Part shown: piece after piece, positions 40,890 through 50,385 of the stretch | Position numbering within the stretch: position 1 is the stretch's first letter | Layout: each line of letters opens with the position of its first letter | Position numbers and translations under genes: made by a program | Assembly: GCF_029871245.1 (NCBI RefSeq) | Contig: NZ_SSON01000080.1 | Span: forward strand, 310,001 to 374,000 | Length of the DNA stretch: 64,000 nucleotides | From: Pseudomonas sp. BN102 | Lineage (GTDB): Bacteria; Pseudomonadota; Gammaproteobacteria; Pseudomonadales; Pseudomonadaceae | Reading direction: 5' to 3' | The notes under the pieces: model-generated | What the model saw: the letters and a program-made list of their open reading frames with translations, nothing else | What the model was told of the DNA's origin: nothing | The model's database searches: none

Positions 40890-42764
40890 ATGCGCGTCCT
40901 ACGTCGTGTCCTTCTGCTGGCGCTCTTCCTGCTCCTGGCAGGCCTGGCGGTCGTCCTTTATTACATCGCCAACCCCAACCTGCCCGCCTACCAGTCGCCA
41001 AGCCAGCTGCACTACCTCGAGCAGTGGGGCGAACAAGAGCGCCAGACCTACTACTACACGCCCCAGGGCACCTTGGTTAAGGGCCTGCGCTACGACTGGT
41101 TCACCGCACTGGAGCTGCCCTTTTCCCGCGACAAGTTCGCCCGCCCCGAGTACCTGGCGCGCTTCGGCTTCCTTGTCGACCCGCAGCAGAAAGCCACACC
41201 GCAGAACCCCGGCAACCTGCCCGTGGGCCTGACCCGCCACCAGGACGCCAAGACCGGCACGCACTACCTCGACATCAGCTGCGCCGCCTGCCACACCGGC
41301 GAGCTGCGCTACCAGGGCCAGGCCGTGCGCATCGACGGCGGCGCCGCCTTGCATTCCCTCGCGTCCACCGTGCCCACCCTGCGTGGTGGCAGCTTCGGCC
41401 AGGCGCTGGGCATGAGCATGGCCTTCACCTACTACAACCCGCTCAAGTTCAACCGCTTCGCCGAGGCGGTACTGGGCGAGCGTTACCCCGAGGGCAAGAA
41501 ACAGCTGCGCACCGACTTCAAGCAGGTCCTCGACCGCCTCCTGGGCACCGCCTGGAACGATACCCACCGCGGCCTCTACCCCACCGAGGAAGGCTTCGGC
41601 CGCACCGACGCGTTCGGCCGTATCGCCAACAGCGTCTATGGCGATGCCATCAGCCCGTCCAACTACCGGGTCGCCGATGCCCCGGTGAGCTACCCGCACC
41701 TCTGGGACATCTGGAAGTTCGACTGGGTGCAGTGGAACGGCTCGGCCATGCAGCCCATGGCGCGCAACATAGGCGAGGCCCTGGGCGTGGGCGCCACCCT
41801 GCACCTGTTCCAGCCCGGCGGCGGCACCGTGCCGGAAGCCGATCGCTACGCCTCGAGCGTGCGCGTACGCGACCTCCACACCCTGGAAGAAACCCTCAAG
41901 CGCCTGACCCCGCCGACCTGGCCCGAAGCGGTCCTCGGCAAGGTGGACCTGGCCCGTGCGAGCCAGGGCCGCGCCCTGTTCGTCGAGAACTGCGCGTACT
42001 GCCACGCGCCCAATGTGGTTCCGCCGGAGCAACGCATGGCTCCCGGCCGCGACCCGGAATGGCACATGCGCATAGTGCCCGTCGACATCGTCGGCACCGA
42101 CTCCACCACTGCCGACAACATCGCCGATCACCGCTTCGATATCAGCAAGCTGGGCTGGACCCGGGAGCAACTGGCCAAGCTGGACGTCAAGCTGTTCGGC
42201 ACCAGCCTGGAGCAGGTGGATTTCAGCAATATCTCCAGCGCCAAGGGCCTTGCCTACATCACCGCCTTCGTCGAAGACCAGGCCTACAAGCAGGCTGGAA
42301 TTTCTGCTGAAGAGCGTGCCGCCCTGGATGGCTTCGGCCTGGCCATCGGCGTGCAGGAGAAGCGTGGCTACAAGGCGCGCCCGCTGGATGGCATCTGGGC
42401 TACCCCGCCCTTCCTGCACAACGGTTCGGTGCCAAGCCTGTTCCAGTTGCTCTCGCCGGTCACCGAACGGGCGAGCCAGTTCCATGTCGGCAGCTTCGAG
42501 TACGACCCGAAATTCGTCGGTTTCCAGACGAACGCCTTCCCCGGCAGCTTCCTGCTGGACACCTCCATCAAGGGCAACGGCAACCAGGGCCACGAGTTCC
42601 GCGACGGTTGTCGCAAGGGCGGTGTGATCGGCCGCTTCCTGCAGCCAGACGAGCGCCTGGCGCTGATCGAATACCTCAAGGTGCTGGGCAACCCGCAGCT
42701 GGAAGGCCAGCTTACCCAGGTCGAAGCCCGGCCGTGGACGCCCGGCCCCGCCTGCGAAGGCTGA
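40890..42764 (+). CDS. membrane-anchored dihaem cytochrome c (RoxA/MauG/OdsA-like)
   Basis: 624 residues. An uncleaved-looking N-terminal helix (VLLLALFLLLAGLAVVLYYIA, about 7-27) is followed by a periplasmic body with two c-type haem motifs, CAACH at 131-135 and CAYCH at 368-372. The size and spacing fit the large dihaem group that includes rubber oxygenase RoxA, MauG-like peroxidases and the P. aeruginosa oleate oxygenase OdsA (PA2077). Conserved late motifs include GIWATPPFLHNGSVPSLFQLLSP. The ATG at 40890 was preferred over 40881, because AAGGA lies 8 bases away instead of directly abutting. It is followed 43 bases later by a catalase-like gene, so the pair probably handles peroxides or oxygenated lipids at the outer face of the inner membrane. 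Substrate unknown. Confidence 0.8.
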   Translation: MRVLRRVLLLALFLLLAGLAVVLYYIANPNLPAYQSPSQLHYLEQWGEQERQTYYYTPQGTLVKGLRYDWFTALELPFSRDKFARPEYLARFGFLVDPQQKATPQNPGNLPVGLTRHQDAKTGTHYLDISCAACHTGELRYQGQAVRIDGGAALHSLASTVPTLRGGSFGQALGMSMAFTYYNPLKFNRFAEAVLGERYPEGKKQLRTDFKQVLDRLLGTAWNDTHRGLYPTEEGFGRTDAFGRIANSVYGDAISPSNYRVADAPVSYPHLWDIWKFDWVQWNGSAMQPMARNIGEALGVGATLHLFQPGGGTVPEADRYASSVRVRDLHTLEETLKRLTPPTWPEAVLGKVDLARASQGRALFVENCAYCHAPNVVPPEQRMAPGRDPEWHMRIVPVDIVGTDSTTADNIADHRFDISKLGWTREQLAKLDVKLFGTSLEQVDFSNISSAKGLAYITAFVEDQAYKQAGISAEERAALDGFGLAIGVQEKRGYKARPLDGIWATPPFLHNGSVPSLFQLLSPVTERASQFHVGSFEYDPKFVGFQTNAFPGSFLLDTSIKGNGNQGHEFRDGCRKGGVIGRFLQPDERLALIEYLKVLGNPQLEGQLTQVEARPWTPGPACEG

Positions 42765-42807
42765 GCGCTCGCCACCCCACTGAAGCAGACAAAGGACCCA
42801 CGCACCC

Positions 42808-43965
42808 ATGCTCAAGCGCTTCTGGCTCTGGTTCGGCCGAGTACTCGGCAAGCTCCTCCTCGTCCTGCTGGTGGTCGGCCTGGTCGGCTGGCTGGCGGGC
42901 GAGGCCTACTACGGCTGGAAATTTTCCGGCCCGGTGTCCACCGAAGAAGCCATACCCGCCGGTGAGGCCGCGCAAACCCAGGCCATCATCAACGACGCCA
43001 TCCGCATCGTCGAACAGCACCGCGACAATACCCGCGTGCTGCGCGATGCCCATGCCAAGTCCCACGGCTGCGTGAAGGCCGAGGTGACGGTACTGCCGGA
43101 AATCTCCAGCGACCTGCGCGCCGGTGTCTTCGCCGAGCCGGGCAAGACCTGGCAGGCCTGGATGCGCCTGTCCAACGGCAACGCCTTCCCGCAGTTCGAC
43201 CGCGTGCGCGACGCTCGCGGCATGGCCATCAAGCTACTCGACGTGCCGGGCACAAAGCTGATGACGAGCCCCGCGCACACCGGCGAACAGGACTTCGTGA
43301 TGTTCAACCACCCGGTGTTCTTCGTCCGCGACGTGGCCGAATACCGGCAGAACTTCAACGCCCAGTCCAACGGCGAGAAGGTCACCGCCTTCTTCCCCAG
43401 TTGGGATCCGCGCAGCTGGGAAATCCGCCACCTGATCATCGCCCTCAAGACCCTGGCGCCCGCACCGGACAGCCCGGTTAGCACCACCTACAGTTCCATC
43501 TCGCCCTACAAGCTGGGGGAGGCGAACATCAAGTACCGGGTCATCCCCGACCCGCAGAGCTGCCCACCCTACCAGTTGCCCGAGCAGAACACCGCGCTGC
43601 CCAATTTCCTGCGCAACGCCCTCTACCAGCAATTGTCCCTGGACCGCGTACCGGCCTGCTTCGCCCTCCAGGTGCAGCAGCAGAACCCCGAACACTACAT
43701 GCCGATCGAGGACACCAGCGTCGAATGGGACGAGGACATTTCGCCCTTCGTGACCCTGGCCAGGATCAAGGTGCCGGCCCAGGACTTCGACAGCCGCGAA
43801 CAGAACCTCGCCTGCGACAACCTCTCCTTCAACCCCTGGCATGGCCTGCCCGAGCACCGCCCCATCGGCGGCATCAACCGCCTGCGCAAGGCGGTGTACG
43901 AGGCGGTGAGCGCGTATCGGCATCAGCGCAACGGGGCGAGCGAGGCGACGCCTGCCGCTCCGTGA
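42808..43965 (+). CDS. membrane-anchored catalase-family haem protein
   Basis: 385 residues. An N-terminal membrane helix (about 12-31, LGKLLLVLLVVGLVGWLAGEAYY) puts the rest in the periplasm. The catalase-like core has the distal-histidine region LRDAHAKSHGCVKAEV (about 79-94), MRLSNGNAFPQFD, DVPGTK, QDFVMFNHPVFFVRDVAEYR, and a proximal region near LSFNPWHGLPEHRPIGGINRLRKAVYEAVSAYR. It is shorter than true catalases and resembles the minimal catalase-like proteins whose activity is peroxidatic. It directly follows the dihaem cytochrome (43-base gap), so cotranscription is likely. Confidence 0.8.
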   Translation: MLKRFWLWFGRVLGKLLLVLLVVGLVGWLAGEAYYGWKFSGPVSTEEAIPAGEAAQTQAIINDAIRIVEQHRDNTRVLRDAHAKSHGCVKAEVTVLPEISSDLRAGVFAEPGKTWQAWMRLSNGNAFPQFDRVRDARGMAIKLLDVPGTKLMTSPAHTGEQDFVMFNHPVFFVRDVAEYRQNFNAQSNGEKVTAFFPSWDPRSWEIRHLIIALKTLAPAPDSPVSTTYSSISPYKLGEANIKYRVIPDPQSCPPYQLPEQNTALPNFLRNALYQQLSLDRVPACFALQVQQQNPEHYMPIEDTSVEWDEDISPFVTLARIKVPAQDFDSREQNLACDNLSFNPWHGLPEHRPIGGINRLRKAVYEAVSAYRHQRNGASEATPAAP

Positions 43966-43986
43966 TGGGGCGACACTCGCATTCCC

Positions 43987-44085
43987 TGTAGGGGCGAATT
44001 CATTCGCCATGTAGGCCGAAGGTCTGCCCCTGTGACATCCATTGGGGCAGCTTCGCCATCCTTGGCGAATGAATTCGCCCCTACA
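43987..44085. repeat. TGTAGGGGCGAATTC-type REP pair (in the 43966-44322 gap)
   Basis: Arms beginning TGTAGGGGCGAATTC at 43987 and ending GAATTCGCCCCTACA at 44085, with GGCGAAT and GCAGACC-like inner repeats; a close relative of 38108-38201. A half-copy (GAAATCGCCCCCACA) follows. The remaining part of this 357-base gap (44104-44322) shows no gene or clear promoter. Confidence 0.85.
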
Positions 44086-44322
44086 AGATTGAAATCGCCC
44101 CCACAAGTAAGAATCCCCACCCATCAGCCCGGCAGGGCGATGCCCCACTCCGGTGCTAGCATTTTTCCTTACGCACCGGGCGCAAAACCCCGCCCGACGC
44201 AGCGCCTGCGGGCCACCCCTGAACATACGCGGAACCAGCCCGAGGCCAATCCGGCTGCCCGCCCTGCCTTCGACCCAAGGTCACTCCGGACAGCGAACGT
44301 TCACAGGTCACGGAGCAATGCC

Positions 44323-45282
44323 ATGGCCCAATATCGCAGCGCCCTGCCCCAGTTGGAGGGCGAACTGTTCCTTACTGATGGCGGCATAGAGACCACCCTG
44401 GTTTTCCACGAGGGCATCGCCCTGCCCGACTTCGCCGCCTTTGTCCTGCTCAACTACCCCGACGGCCAGGAGGCCCTGCGCAAGTACTTCCGCGCCTACT
44501 GCGCCATCGCCAGCCATTTCGGCACCGGCCTGATCCTGGAAAGCCCCACCTGGCGCGCCAATCCGGACTGGGCCAGCCACCTCGGCTTCACCCCCCAGGG
44601 GCTGGCCGAGATCAATCGCCTGGCCATCCAGTTGCTGGAGGAACTGCGCGCGGAAGTGGAAAGCGGTCGCACGCCAGTGGTCATCAGCGGCTGCATCGGC
44701 CCGCGCGGCGATGGCTACGTGCCGGATGAAGCCATGGACGAATTCCAGGCCCAGCAGTACCACCGGGAGCAGATCGAGCTGTTCGCCGGGACCGCCGCGG
44801 ACATGGTCACGGCCATCACCATGAACTATGTGGAAGAGGCCCTGGGCATCGTGCTGGCGGCCCGCGAGGCACGGATGCCGGTGGCGATTTCCTTCACCCT
44901 GGAAACCGACGGCAGGCTGCCCACCGGCCAGGAACTGAAAGAAGCCATCGAACAAGTGGACAGCTCCACCGCCGCCTACCCCGCCTACTACATGATCAAC
45001 TGCGCCCACCCCGACCACTTCGAGGATGTTCTGGTGCCGGGGAGCCGCTGGGTCCAGCGTATCCACGGGCTGCGCGCCAACGCCTCTCGCAAGAGCCATG
45101 CCGAACTCAATGAAGCCGTCGCCCTGGACAGCGGCGACCCCGAGGAACTTGGGGCCCAGTACGCGAAGCTCCGTCACCGCCTGCCGCACCTGAATGTGAT
45201 GGGCGGTTGCTGCGGTACCGACCAGCGCCATATCGAGCAGATCGCCAAGGCGTGCAAGCCGCTGTTCCGTGCGGCGTTGTAG
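44323..45282 (+). CDS. homocysteine S-methyltransferase family protein
   Basis: 319 residues, TIM-barrel of the MmuM/BHMT family: N-terminal LTDGGIETTLVFHEGIALPDFAAF (17-40), middle NCAHPDHFEDVL, and the C-terminal zinc motif GGCCGT (294-299). These enzymes transfer methyl from S-methylmethionine, SAM or betaine to homocysteine. The methyl donor is not decided by sequence. The ATG at 44323 follows CGGAG with 7-base spacing; the longer open frame upstream runs through a REP element and is not coding. Confidence 0.85.
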   Translation: MAQYRSALPQLEGELFLTDGGIETTLVFHEGIALPDFAAFVLLNYPDGQEALRKYFRAYCAIASHFGTGLILESPTWRANPDWASHLGFTPQGLAEINRLAIQLLEELRAEVESGRTPVVISGCIGPRGDGYVPDEAMDEFQAQQYHREQIELFAGTAADMVTAITMNYVEEALGIVLAAREARMPVAISFTLETDGRLPTGQELKEAIEQVDSSTAAYPAYYMINCAHPDHFEDVLVPGSRWVQRIHGLRANASRKSHAELNEAVALDSGDPEELGAQYAKLRHRLPHLNVMGGCCGTDQRHIEQIAKACKPLFRAAL

Positions 45283-45291
45283 GCACGGACC

Positions 45292-45386
45292 TGGTAGGGC
45301 GAATTCATTCGCGAAGAGCTGCGGAGCGGCCCCGGTTCTGAAGGGCAGACCTGCGGCCTGCTCAGCGACTGAAGTCGCCCCCACAG
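45292..45386. repeat. diverged REP element downstream of the homocysteine methyltransferase gene
   Basis: Starts TGGTAGGGCGAATTC at 45292, contains GGGCAGACCTGCGG, and ends GTCGCCCCCACAG at 45386. Third member of the TGTAGGGGCGA family, with decayed arms. Confidence 0.7.
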
Positions 45387-45473
45387 GAAAAGCAAAGGCC
45401 TCTGCAGCCCGAGAATGCCCGACCAAGGCCCTCAACTATGCTGTAAGTGAACACGGCATAGCGGGAGGCCCCC

Positions 45474-46853
45474 ATGATCCGCCGTCTGCTGCGCAGGCTC
45501 TTGTGCCTGACCCTGCTGTCGCCCGGCACGTTGCTGGCTGCCGGCAGCGTATCGGTGCTGACGGTGGATGGTCCCATCGGTCCGGCAACCGCCGACTACC
45601 TGACCCGCGGCATCGAGCGCGCCGAGGAAGACAAGTCGCAACTGGTCGTGCTGCAGATCGACACGCCCGGCGGCCTCGATACCTCCATGCGCAGCATCAT
45701 CAAGGCGATCCTCGCCAGCCCGGTGCCGGTAGTCAGCTTCGTCGCCCCCAGCGGTGCGCGGGCGGCCAGCGCCGGCACCTACATCCTCTACGCCAGCCAT
45801 ATCGCCGCCATGGCACCGGGCACCAACCTGGGGGCGGCGACGCCTGTGCAGATCGGCGGCATGCCCGGCCAGCCGGAGGGCGACAAGCCCAGCGGCGGCA
45901 AGGACGAGAAGAAGGACGACAAGGCCGAACAGTCCAGCAACCAGGAAACCCTCACCCGCAAACAGGTCAATGACGCCGCCGCCTATATCCGCGGCCTGGC
46001 GCAGATGCGTGGACGCAACGCCGAGTGGGCCGAGAGTGCGGTACGCGAATCCGTCAGCATCTCGGCCACCGACGCGCAACGGCTGAAAGTGGTGGACCTG
46101 CTGGCCCACGACGTCCACGACCTGCTCCGGCAACTGGACGGCAAGACCATCGAGATCGCCGGGCAGAAACTCACTCTGGCCACCGTCGGTGCCCCGCTGA
46201 TCCAGCGCGAGCCGGACTGGCGCGCGCAGATACTGGCGGTAATCACCAATCCCAGCGTGGCGCTGATCCTGATGATGATCGGGGTCTACGGGCTGATCTT
46301 CGAGTTCTCCAACCCTGGCAGCGGCGTCGGCGGCGTGATCGGCGGCATCTGCCTGATCCTCGCCCTCTATGCGCTGCAGCTCCTGCCGGTGAACTTCGCC
46401 GGTATCGCCCTGATCCTGCTCGGCATCCTATTCATGGCCGCCGAGGCCTTCATGCCCAGCTTCGGCGTGATCGGCTTCGGCGGCATCGCTGCCTTCGTGG
46501 TGGGCGCGGTGATCCTGATCGACACCGAGGTGCCGGGCTTCGGCATCCCGCTGTCGGTGATCATCACCACAGCGGTTGCCAGCGCGCTGCTGATCTTCGG
46601 CATCCTGGGCATGGCTGTCCGTGCCCGCCGGCGTGCGCTGGTCAGCGGCGATGCCATGCTGGTGGGCAGCCAGACGACCCTGCTTGACCTGGTCGCGAAC
46701 GATCCGTACAGCGGCTGGGTGCAGTTGCAGGGCGAGCGCTGGCAGGTGCGCAGCGACATCCCCCTGCAAAGCGGCCAGCGGGTACGGGTGCTGGCGCGCA
46801 ATGGACTGTTACTGGACGTGACGGCGGATGAAACCCCGCCCAAAGGAGACTGA
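45474..46853 (+). CDS. nfeD: NfeD-type membrane-bound serine protease (ClpP class)
   Basis: 459 residues. A signal peptide (1-23), then a ClpP/SppA-like protease domain (about 25-220: [60 protein letters not shown]). A low-complexity charged linker ([23 protein letters not shown], about 137-160) interrupts the domain. About five C-terminal helices and an OB-fold NfeD tail (about 375-459) complete the protein. Full-length NfeD proteases cleave slipin/stomatin partners; the slipin gene starts two bases after the stop, the conserved operon pair. Catalytic Ser is in SAGTY near 100. Confidence 0.88.
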   Translation: MIRRLLRRLLCLTLLSPGTLLAAGSVSVLTVDGPIGPATADYLTRGIERAEEDKSQLVVLQIDTPGGLDTSMRSIIKAILASPVPVVSFVAPSGARAASAGTYILYASHIAAMAPGTNLGAATPVQIGGMPGQPEGDKPSGGKDEKKDDKAEQSSNQETLTRKQVNDAAAYIRGLAQMRGRNAEWAESAVRESVSISATDAQRLKVVDLLAHDVHDLLRQLDGKTIEIAGQKLTLATVGAPLIQREPDWRAQILAVITNPSVALILMMIGVYGLIFEFSNPGSGVGGVIGGICLILALYALQLLPVNFAGIALILLGILFMAAEAFMPSFGVIGFGGIAAFVVGAVILIDTEVPGFGIPLSVIITTAVASALLIFGILGMAVRARRRALVSGDAMLVGSQTTLLDLVANDPYSGWVQLQGERWQVRSDIPLQSGQRVRVLARNGLLLDVTADETPPKGD

Positions 46854-46855
46854 AC

Positions 46856-47623
46856 ATGGCCTTTCCGCTCAGCTTTGCCACCCTCCTGTTCCTGCTGATC
46901 GTGCTGGCGGTATCGGCCATCCGCATCTTCCGCGAATACGAGCGAGGCGTGGTGTTCCAGCTCGGGCGTTTCTGGAAGGTCAAGGGACCGGGGCTGGTGC
47001 TGATCATCCCCGCGATCCAGCAGGTGGTGCGGGTGGACCTGCGCACCGTGGTGCTGGACGTCCCGCCCCAGGACGTGATCTCCCGCGACAACGTCTCGGT
47101 GAAGGTCAACGCGGTGGTCTACTTCCGCGTCATCGACCCGCAGCGCGCCATCATCCAGGTGGAGAACTTCCTCATGGCCACCAGCCAGTTGGCCCAGACC
47201 ACCCTGCGCTCGGTGCTCGGCAAGCACGAACTGGACGAGATGCTGGCGGAGCGGGAACGGCTCAACGTCGATATCCAGCATGCCTTGGACGCCCAGACCG
47301 ACGCCTGGGGCATCAAGGTTTCCAACGTCGAGATCAAGCACGTCGACATCAATGAATCCATGGTCCGTGCCATCGCCCGCCAGGCCGAGGCGGAACGGGA
47401 GCGGCGTGCCAAGGTGATCCACGCCGAAGGCGAGCTGCAGGCCTCGGAGAAACTGATGCAGGCTGCGGAAATGCTCGGCCGTCAGTCCGGCGCCATGCAG
47501 TTGCGCTACATGCAGACCCTGGGCTCCATCGCCAACGACAAGACCACCACCATCGTCTTTCCCCTGCCAGTGGACTTGCTCGGCGGCATCCACAGGGGCA
47601 AGCAAAAGGACCAGGAAGGCTGA
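46856..47623 (+). CDS. slipin (stomatin-like SPFH/band 7 protein)
   Basis: 255 residues. An N-terminal membrane segment (about 3-20), the SPFH domain ([67 protein letters not shown], about 24-90), and a coiled-coil tail rich in A/E/R ([32 protein letters not shown]). Slipins form membrane microdomain scaffolds and are processed by NfeD; the two genes are separated by two bases, so they form one operon. Confidence 0.9.
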   Translation: MAFPLSFATLLFLLIVLAVSAIRIFREYERGVVFQLGRFWKVKGPGLVLIIPAIQQVVRVDLRTVVLDVPPQDVISRDNVSVKVNAVVYFRVIDPQRAIIQVENFLMATSQLAQTTLRSVLGKHELDEMLAERERLNVDIQHALDAQTDAWGIKVSNVEIKHVDINESMVRAIARQAEAERERRAKVIHAEGELQASEKLMQAAEMLGRQSGAMQLRYMQTLGSIANDKTTTIVFPLPVDLLGGIHRGKQKDQEG

Positions 47624-47655
47624 ATCCGGGAACGCGACCCCCTGTTTCGCTCGAC

Positions 47656-47697
47656 CTTTTCAGGGAGATTCCCTGAAAAGCCGCCACTATTCGGCGG
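47656..47697. promoter_or_regulatory. tandem hairpins between slipin and ald
   Basis: CTTTTCAGGG, loop AGATT, CCCTGAAAAG (47656-47680; perfect 10-bp arms), then CCGCC-7-GGCGG (47681-47697). No T-run in either direction. Either an mRNA 3' end for slipin or an operator upstream of ald. Confidence 0.5.
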
Positions 47698-47756
47698 GGG
47701 CGCGGTGGCCGGGTTTCTACACTTGTTGAAAGGACACAAGAACCCTGGAGGTCGCC

Positions 47757-48878
47757 ATGCGTATCGGAGTGCCGAAGGAGATCAAGAACCACGAGTACCG
47801 GGTCGGCCTGACCCCGCAATCCGTGGCCGAATTGACCCGCCTGGGGCATGAAGTCTGGGTGGAAACCAGGGCCGGGGCGGCCATCGGCTTCGCCGACGAG
47901 GACTACCTGGCGACCGGCGCCAAGGTGGTCGGCAGCGCCGGCGAGGTCTTCGAACAGGCGCAGTTGATCGTCAAGGTCAAGGAGCCACTGACCCAGGAAC
48001 GCGCCCGCCTGCGCCCCGAACAGACCCTCTTTACTTACCTGCACCTGGCCCCCGACAGGCCCCAGACCGAAGAACTGATCGCTTCCGGCGCCACCTGCAT
48101 CGCCTATGAAACCGTCACCGACAGCCATGGCCGCCTGCCCCTGCTGGCGCCCATGTCCGAGGTAGCCGGGCGCATGTCCATCCAGGCCGGCGCCAGCTGC
48201 CTGGAGAAAGCCAAGGGCGGCCGCGGCGTGTTGCTCGGCGGCGTACCCGGCGTTGCCCCCGGCAAGGTGGTGATACTCGGTGGCGGTGTGGTGGGCACCC
48301 ATGCCCTGGCCATGGCCGTGGGCCTGGGCGCCGACGTCACGGTGCTGGACAAGAGCGTGGATGCCCTGCGCCGCCTGGACTCCCTCTACGGCAACCGCAT
48401 TACCACCCTCTATTCCACCCATGGCACGGTGCGCGAGCAGGTGCTGGCGGCGGACCTGGTCATCGGCGGCGTGCTCATCCCCGGCGCGGCGGCACCCAAG
48501 CTGGTCACCGCTGAAATGGTGGCGCGGATGCAGGACGGCGCGGTGCTGGTGGACGTGGCCATCGACCAGGGCGGCTGCGCGGAAACCTCGCGGGCCACCA
48601 CCCACGCCGACCCCACCTATGTGGTCGATGGCGTGGTGCACTACTGCGTGGCCAACATGCCCGGCGCCGTGGCGCGTACCTCGACCCTGGCGCTGAACAA
48701 CGCAACCCTGCCCTTCGTCATCGCCCTGGCGCAGAAAGGCACGCGCAAGGCCCTCGAAGATGACCTGCACCTGCGCCACGGCCTTAACGTCGCCAAGGGG
48801 CGCCTCACCAACGGCAGCGTCGCCGCGGCCCACCATATGGACTACGTGCACCTGGAGGAAATGCTCAAGCAACTCTAG
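47757..48878 (+). CDS. ald: alanine dehydrogenase
   Basis: NAD-dependent reversible deamination of L-alanine to pyruvate and ammonia. 373 residues. Starts [20 protein letters not shown], with the substrate-binding KVKEPLTQE region (about 73-81) and catalytic His in [11 protein letters not shown] (about 95). The NAD Rossmann motif [34 protein letters not shown] spans about 165-198. TGGAGG precedes the ATG. It has its own terminator. Role: alanine catabolism and redox balancing. Confidence 0.95.
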   Translation: MRIGVPKEIKNHEYRVGLTPQSVAELTRLGHEVWVETRAGAAIGFADEDYLATGAKVVGSAGEVFEQAQLIVKVKEPLTQERARLRPEQTLFTYLHLAPDRPQTEELIASGATCIAYETVTDSHGRLPLLAPMSEVAGRMSIQAGASCLEKAKGGRGVLLGGVPGVAPGKVVILGGGVVGTHALAMAVGLGADVTVLDKSVDALRRLDSLYGNRITTLYSTHGTVREQVLAADLVIGGVLIPGAAAPKLVTAEMVARMQDGAVLVDVAIDQGGCAETSRATTHADPTYVVDGVVHYCVANMPGAVARTSTLALNNATLPFVIALAQKGTRKALEDDLHLRHGLNVAKGRLTNGSVAAAHHMDYVHLEEMLKQL

Positions 48879-48902
48879 TTCAGGGGTCGTGCTAGGCCCC
48901 GG

Positions 48903-48956
48903 TGACCACGATTCAGCAGGCGTCCTAGGCCCTTACCTGTGTCGTGGTCATTTTTA
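48903..48956 (+). terminator. terminator of ald with long loop
   Basis: TGACCACGA (48903-48911) pairs with TCGTGGTCA (48942-48950), followed by TTTTTAT. The 30-base loop is unusual, but the stem and T-run are clear. Confidence 0.65.
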
Positions 48957-49056
48957 TGCCTGGCTGAAGGGTGCCAATCCCCAGCAGGTTGGCGCAGCCG
49001 TAGGATGTGGCAGTATTCCCCGCGCCTGCGTCGAGAGCACAAGGACAGCCCTCACC

Positions 49057-49902
49057 GTGGAAACCCCGGTCTTTCTCCTGGTCATCACCGCCGCCGCCCT
49101 GCATGCCGGCTGGAACGCCCTGCTAAAGATCGGCCTGGACCGGTTCCTCACCGCCGCCCTGATCCAGATCGCCGCCGGTGTCGTCGCCCTGGCGGTGCTG
49201 CCCTTCGTGGACCCACCCAAGCTGGCGGCCTGGCCATGGATCGGACTCTCTGCCCTCCTCCACATCGGCTACAACAGCTACCTGGCCCGTGCCTACCAGC
49301 ATGGTGACCTGGGCCAGGTCTATCCGTTGGCGCGCGGCAGTTCTCCACTGCTGGTGGCTGGATTGTCGGTGGTCCTGCTGGAAGACAGGCTAAGCGCTGG
49401 CGAGTTGCTGGGACTGCTGGTGCTGGTCAGCGGGATCTGGCTGATGGCCGTACGTGGCGGCCGGGGAGCGGCACGAGTCAACGGCTCACTGCTGGGCTGC
49501 GCCCTGATGACGGCGTTGTTCATAGCCGGCTACACCCTGGCCGATGCAACCGGCGCAAGGCGCAACGGCGATGCGCTGACCTATTCGATGTGGCTGTTCG
49601 CGGTGAACGCCCTGGTGATGACGATGGTGGTCGCCCTGACCCGCGGTCCGCGCACCTTTCTGCAACTCGGCCCGCACTGGCGCGGGGGGCTGGCGGGCGG
49701 GACGATGTCGCTGGCGGCCTACAGCATCGCCATCTGGGCCATGACCCAGGCCCCAGTGGCGCTGGTCTCCGCCTTGCGGGAAACCAGCGTGCTGTTCGCC
49801 CTGCTGATCGGCGCGCTGGTCCTCAAGGAACCCATGCCGCCGATCCGTCTGCTGGCTTGCGGAGTCATCGCACTGGGCGTCGTGCTGCTCAGGCTGCTCT
49901 AG
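49057..49902 (+). CDS. EamA/DMT-superfamily transporter
   Basis: 281 residues, ten transmembrane helices in two five-helix EamA repeats (about 1-135 and 145-281). Typical features: AAALHAGWNALLKIG, LARAYQHGDLGQVYPLARGSSPLLVAGLSVVLLEDRLSAGELLGLLVLVSGIWLMA and APVALVSALRETSVLFALLIGALVLKEPM, the paired repeat-end motifs. The family mostly exports amino acids or metabolites. GTG at 49057 with AAGGA 11 bases upstream is the chosen start. Its stop codon overlaps the convergent lipoprotein gene's stop. Confidence 0.82.
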   Translation: METPVFLLVITAAALHAGWNALLKIGLDRFLTAALIQIAAGVVALAVLPFVDPPKLAAWPWIGLSALLHIGYNSYLARAYQHGDLGQVYPLARGSSPLLVAGLSVVLLEDRLSAGELLGLLVLVSGIWLMAVRGGRGAARVNGSLLGCALMTALFIAGYTLADATGARRNGDALTYSMWLFAVNALVMTMVVALTRGPRTFLQLGPHWRGGLAGGTMSLAAYSIAIWAMTQAPVALVSALRETSVLFALLIGALVLKEPMPPIRLLACGVIALGVVLLRLL

Positions 49903-50249
49903 CCGCAGGTGAACTGCTTGACGACGTCCGTCTCATTCACGTCGATATTCAGGCGACGGGAGTTGTAGTCCATGGTCATGACGTCATTGGGGCGCAGCAC
50001 ACGCGCAGTCTCGGCGCCGGATTGGCGCTTGGCCTGCTCGACCAGGGCGACATCGGCGGTCTTGCCGACCAGCGAGGCCACGGCTGCCGAATCGCAGGAG
50101 CCGGAAATGGACGGCGCAGCCGCGCTGGAGGATCCCTCGGCGGTAGCCGGGGCGGTAGCGGCGGGCGCCGCTGGCTTGTCGGTCGAGCTGCAGCCGGCAA
50201 GGAGCAGGCCGGCCAGAGCGAGACTGAGGGAAATCGACTTGAAGTACAT
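49899..50249 (-). CDS. I78-family peptidase-inhibitor-like lipoprotein
   Basis: 116 residues. Lipoprotein signal with lipobox LLLAGC (Cys20), an alanine/proline/serine-rich linker (21-50), then an I78-type domain: CDSAAVASLVGKTADVALVEQAKRQSGAETARVLRPNDVMTMDYNSRRLNIDVNETDVVKQFTCG, whose two cysteines (near 52 and 115) would form the usual disulfide. I78 proteins resemble a fungal elastase inhibitor; inhibitor activity here is inferred. The second residue after Cys20 is Ser, so outer-membrane sorting is expected. Convergent with the EamA gene. Confidence 0.8.
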   Translation of the reverse strand: MYFKSISLSLALAGLLLAGCSSTDKPAAPAATAPATAEGSSSAAAPSISGSCDSAAVASLVGKTADVALVEQAKRQSGAETARVLRPNDVMTMDYNSRRLNIDVNETDVVKQFTCG

Positions 50250-50385
50250 ACAACGGTCCTCTTTTGAACGAATGTCCTGGCGTGCGCCTGAGATGGCTTG
50301 GCATCACGGCGGGGCTCCTGCCCGCGGCGCACGACCGGTGCATTCTATCCTCTGGCTTTGACTCCGGTCAGGTGACTGCGGCCTA

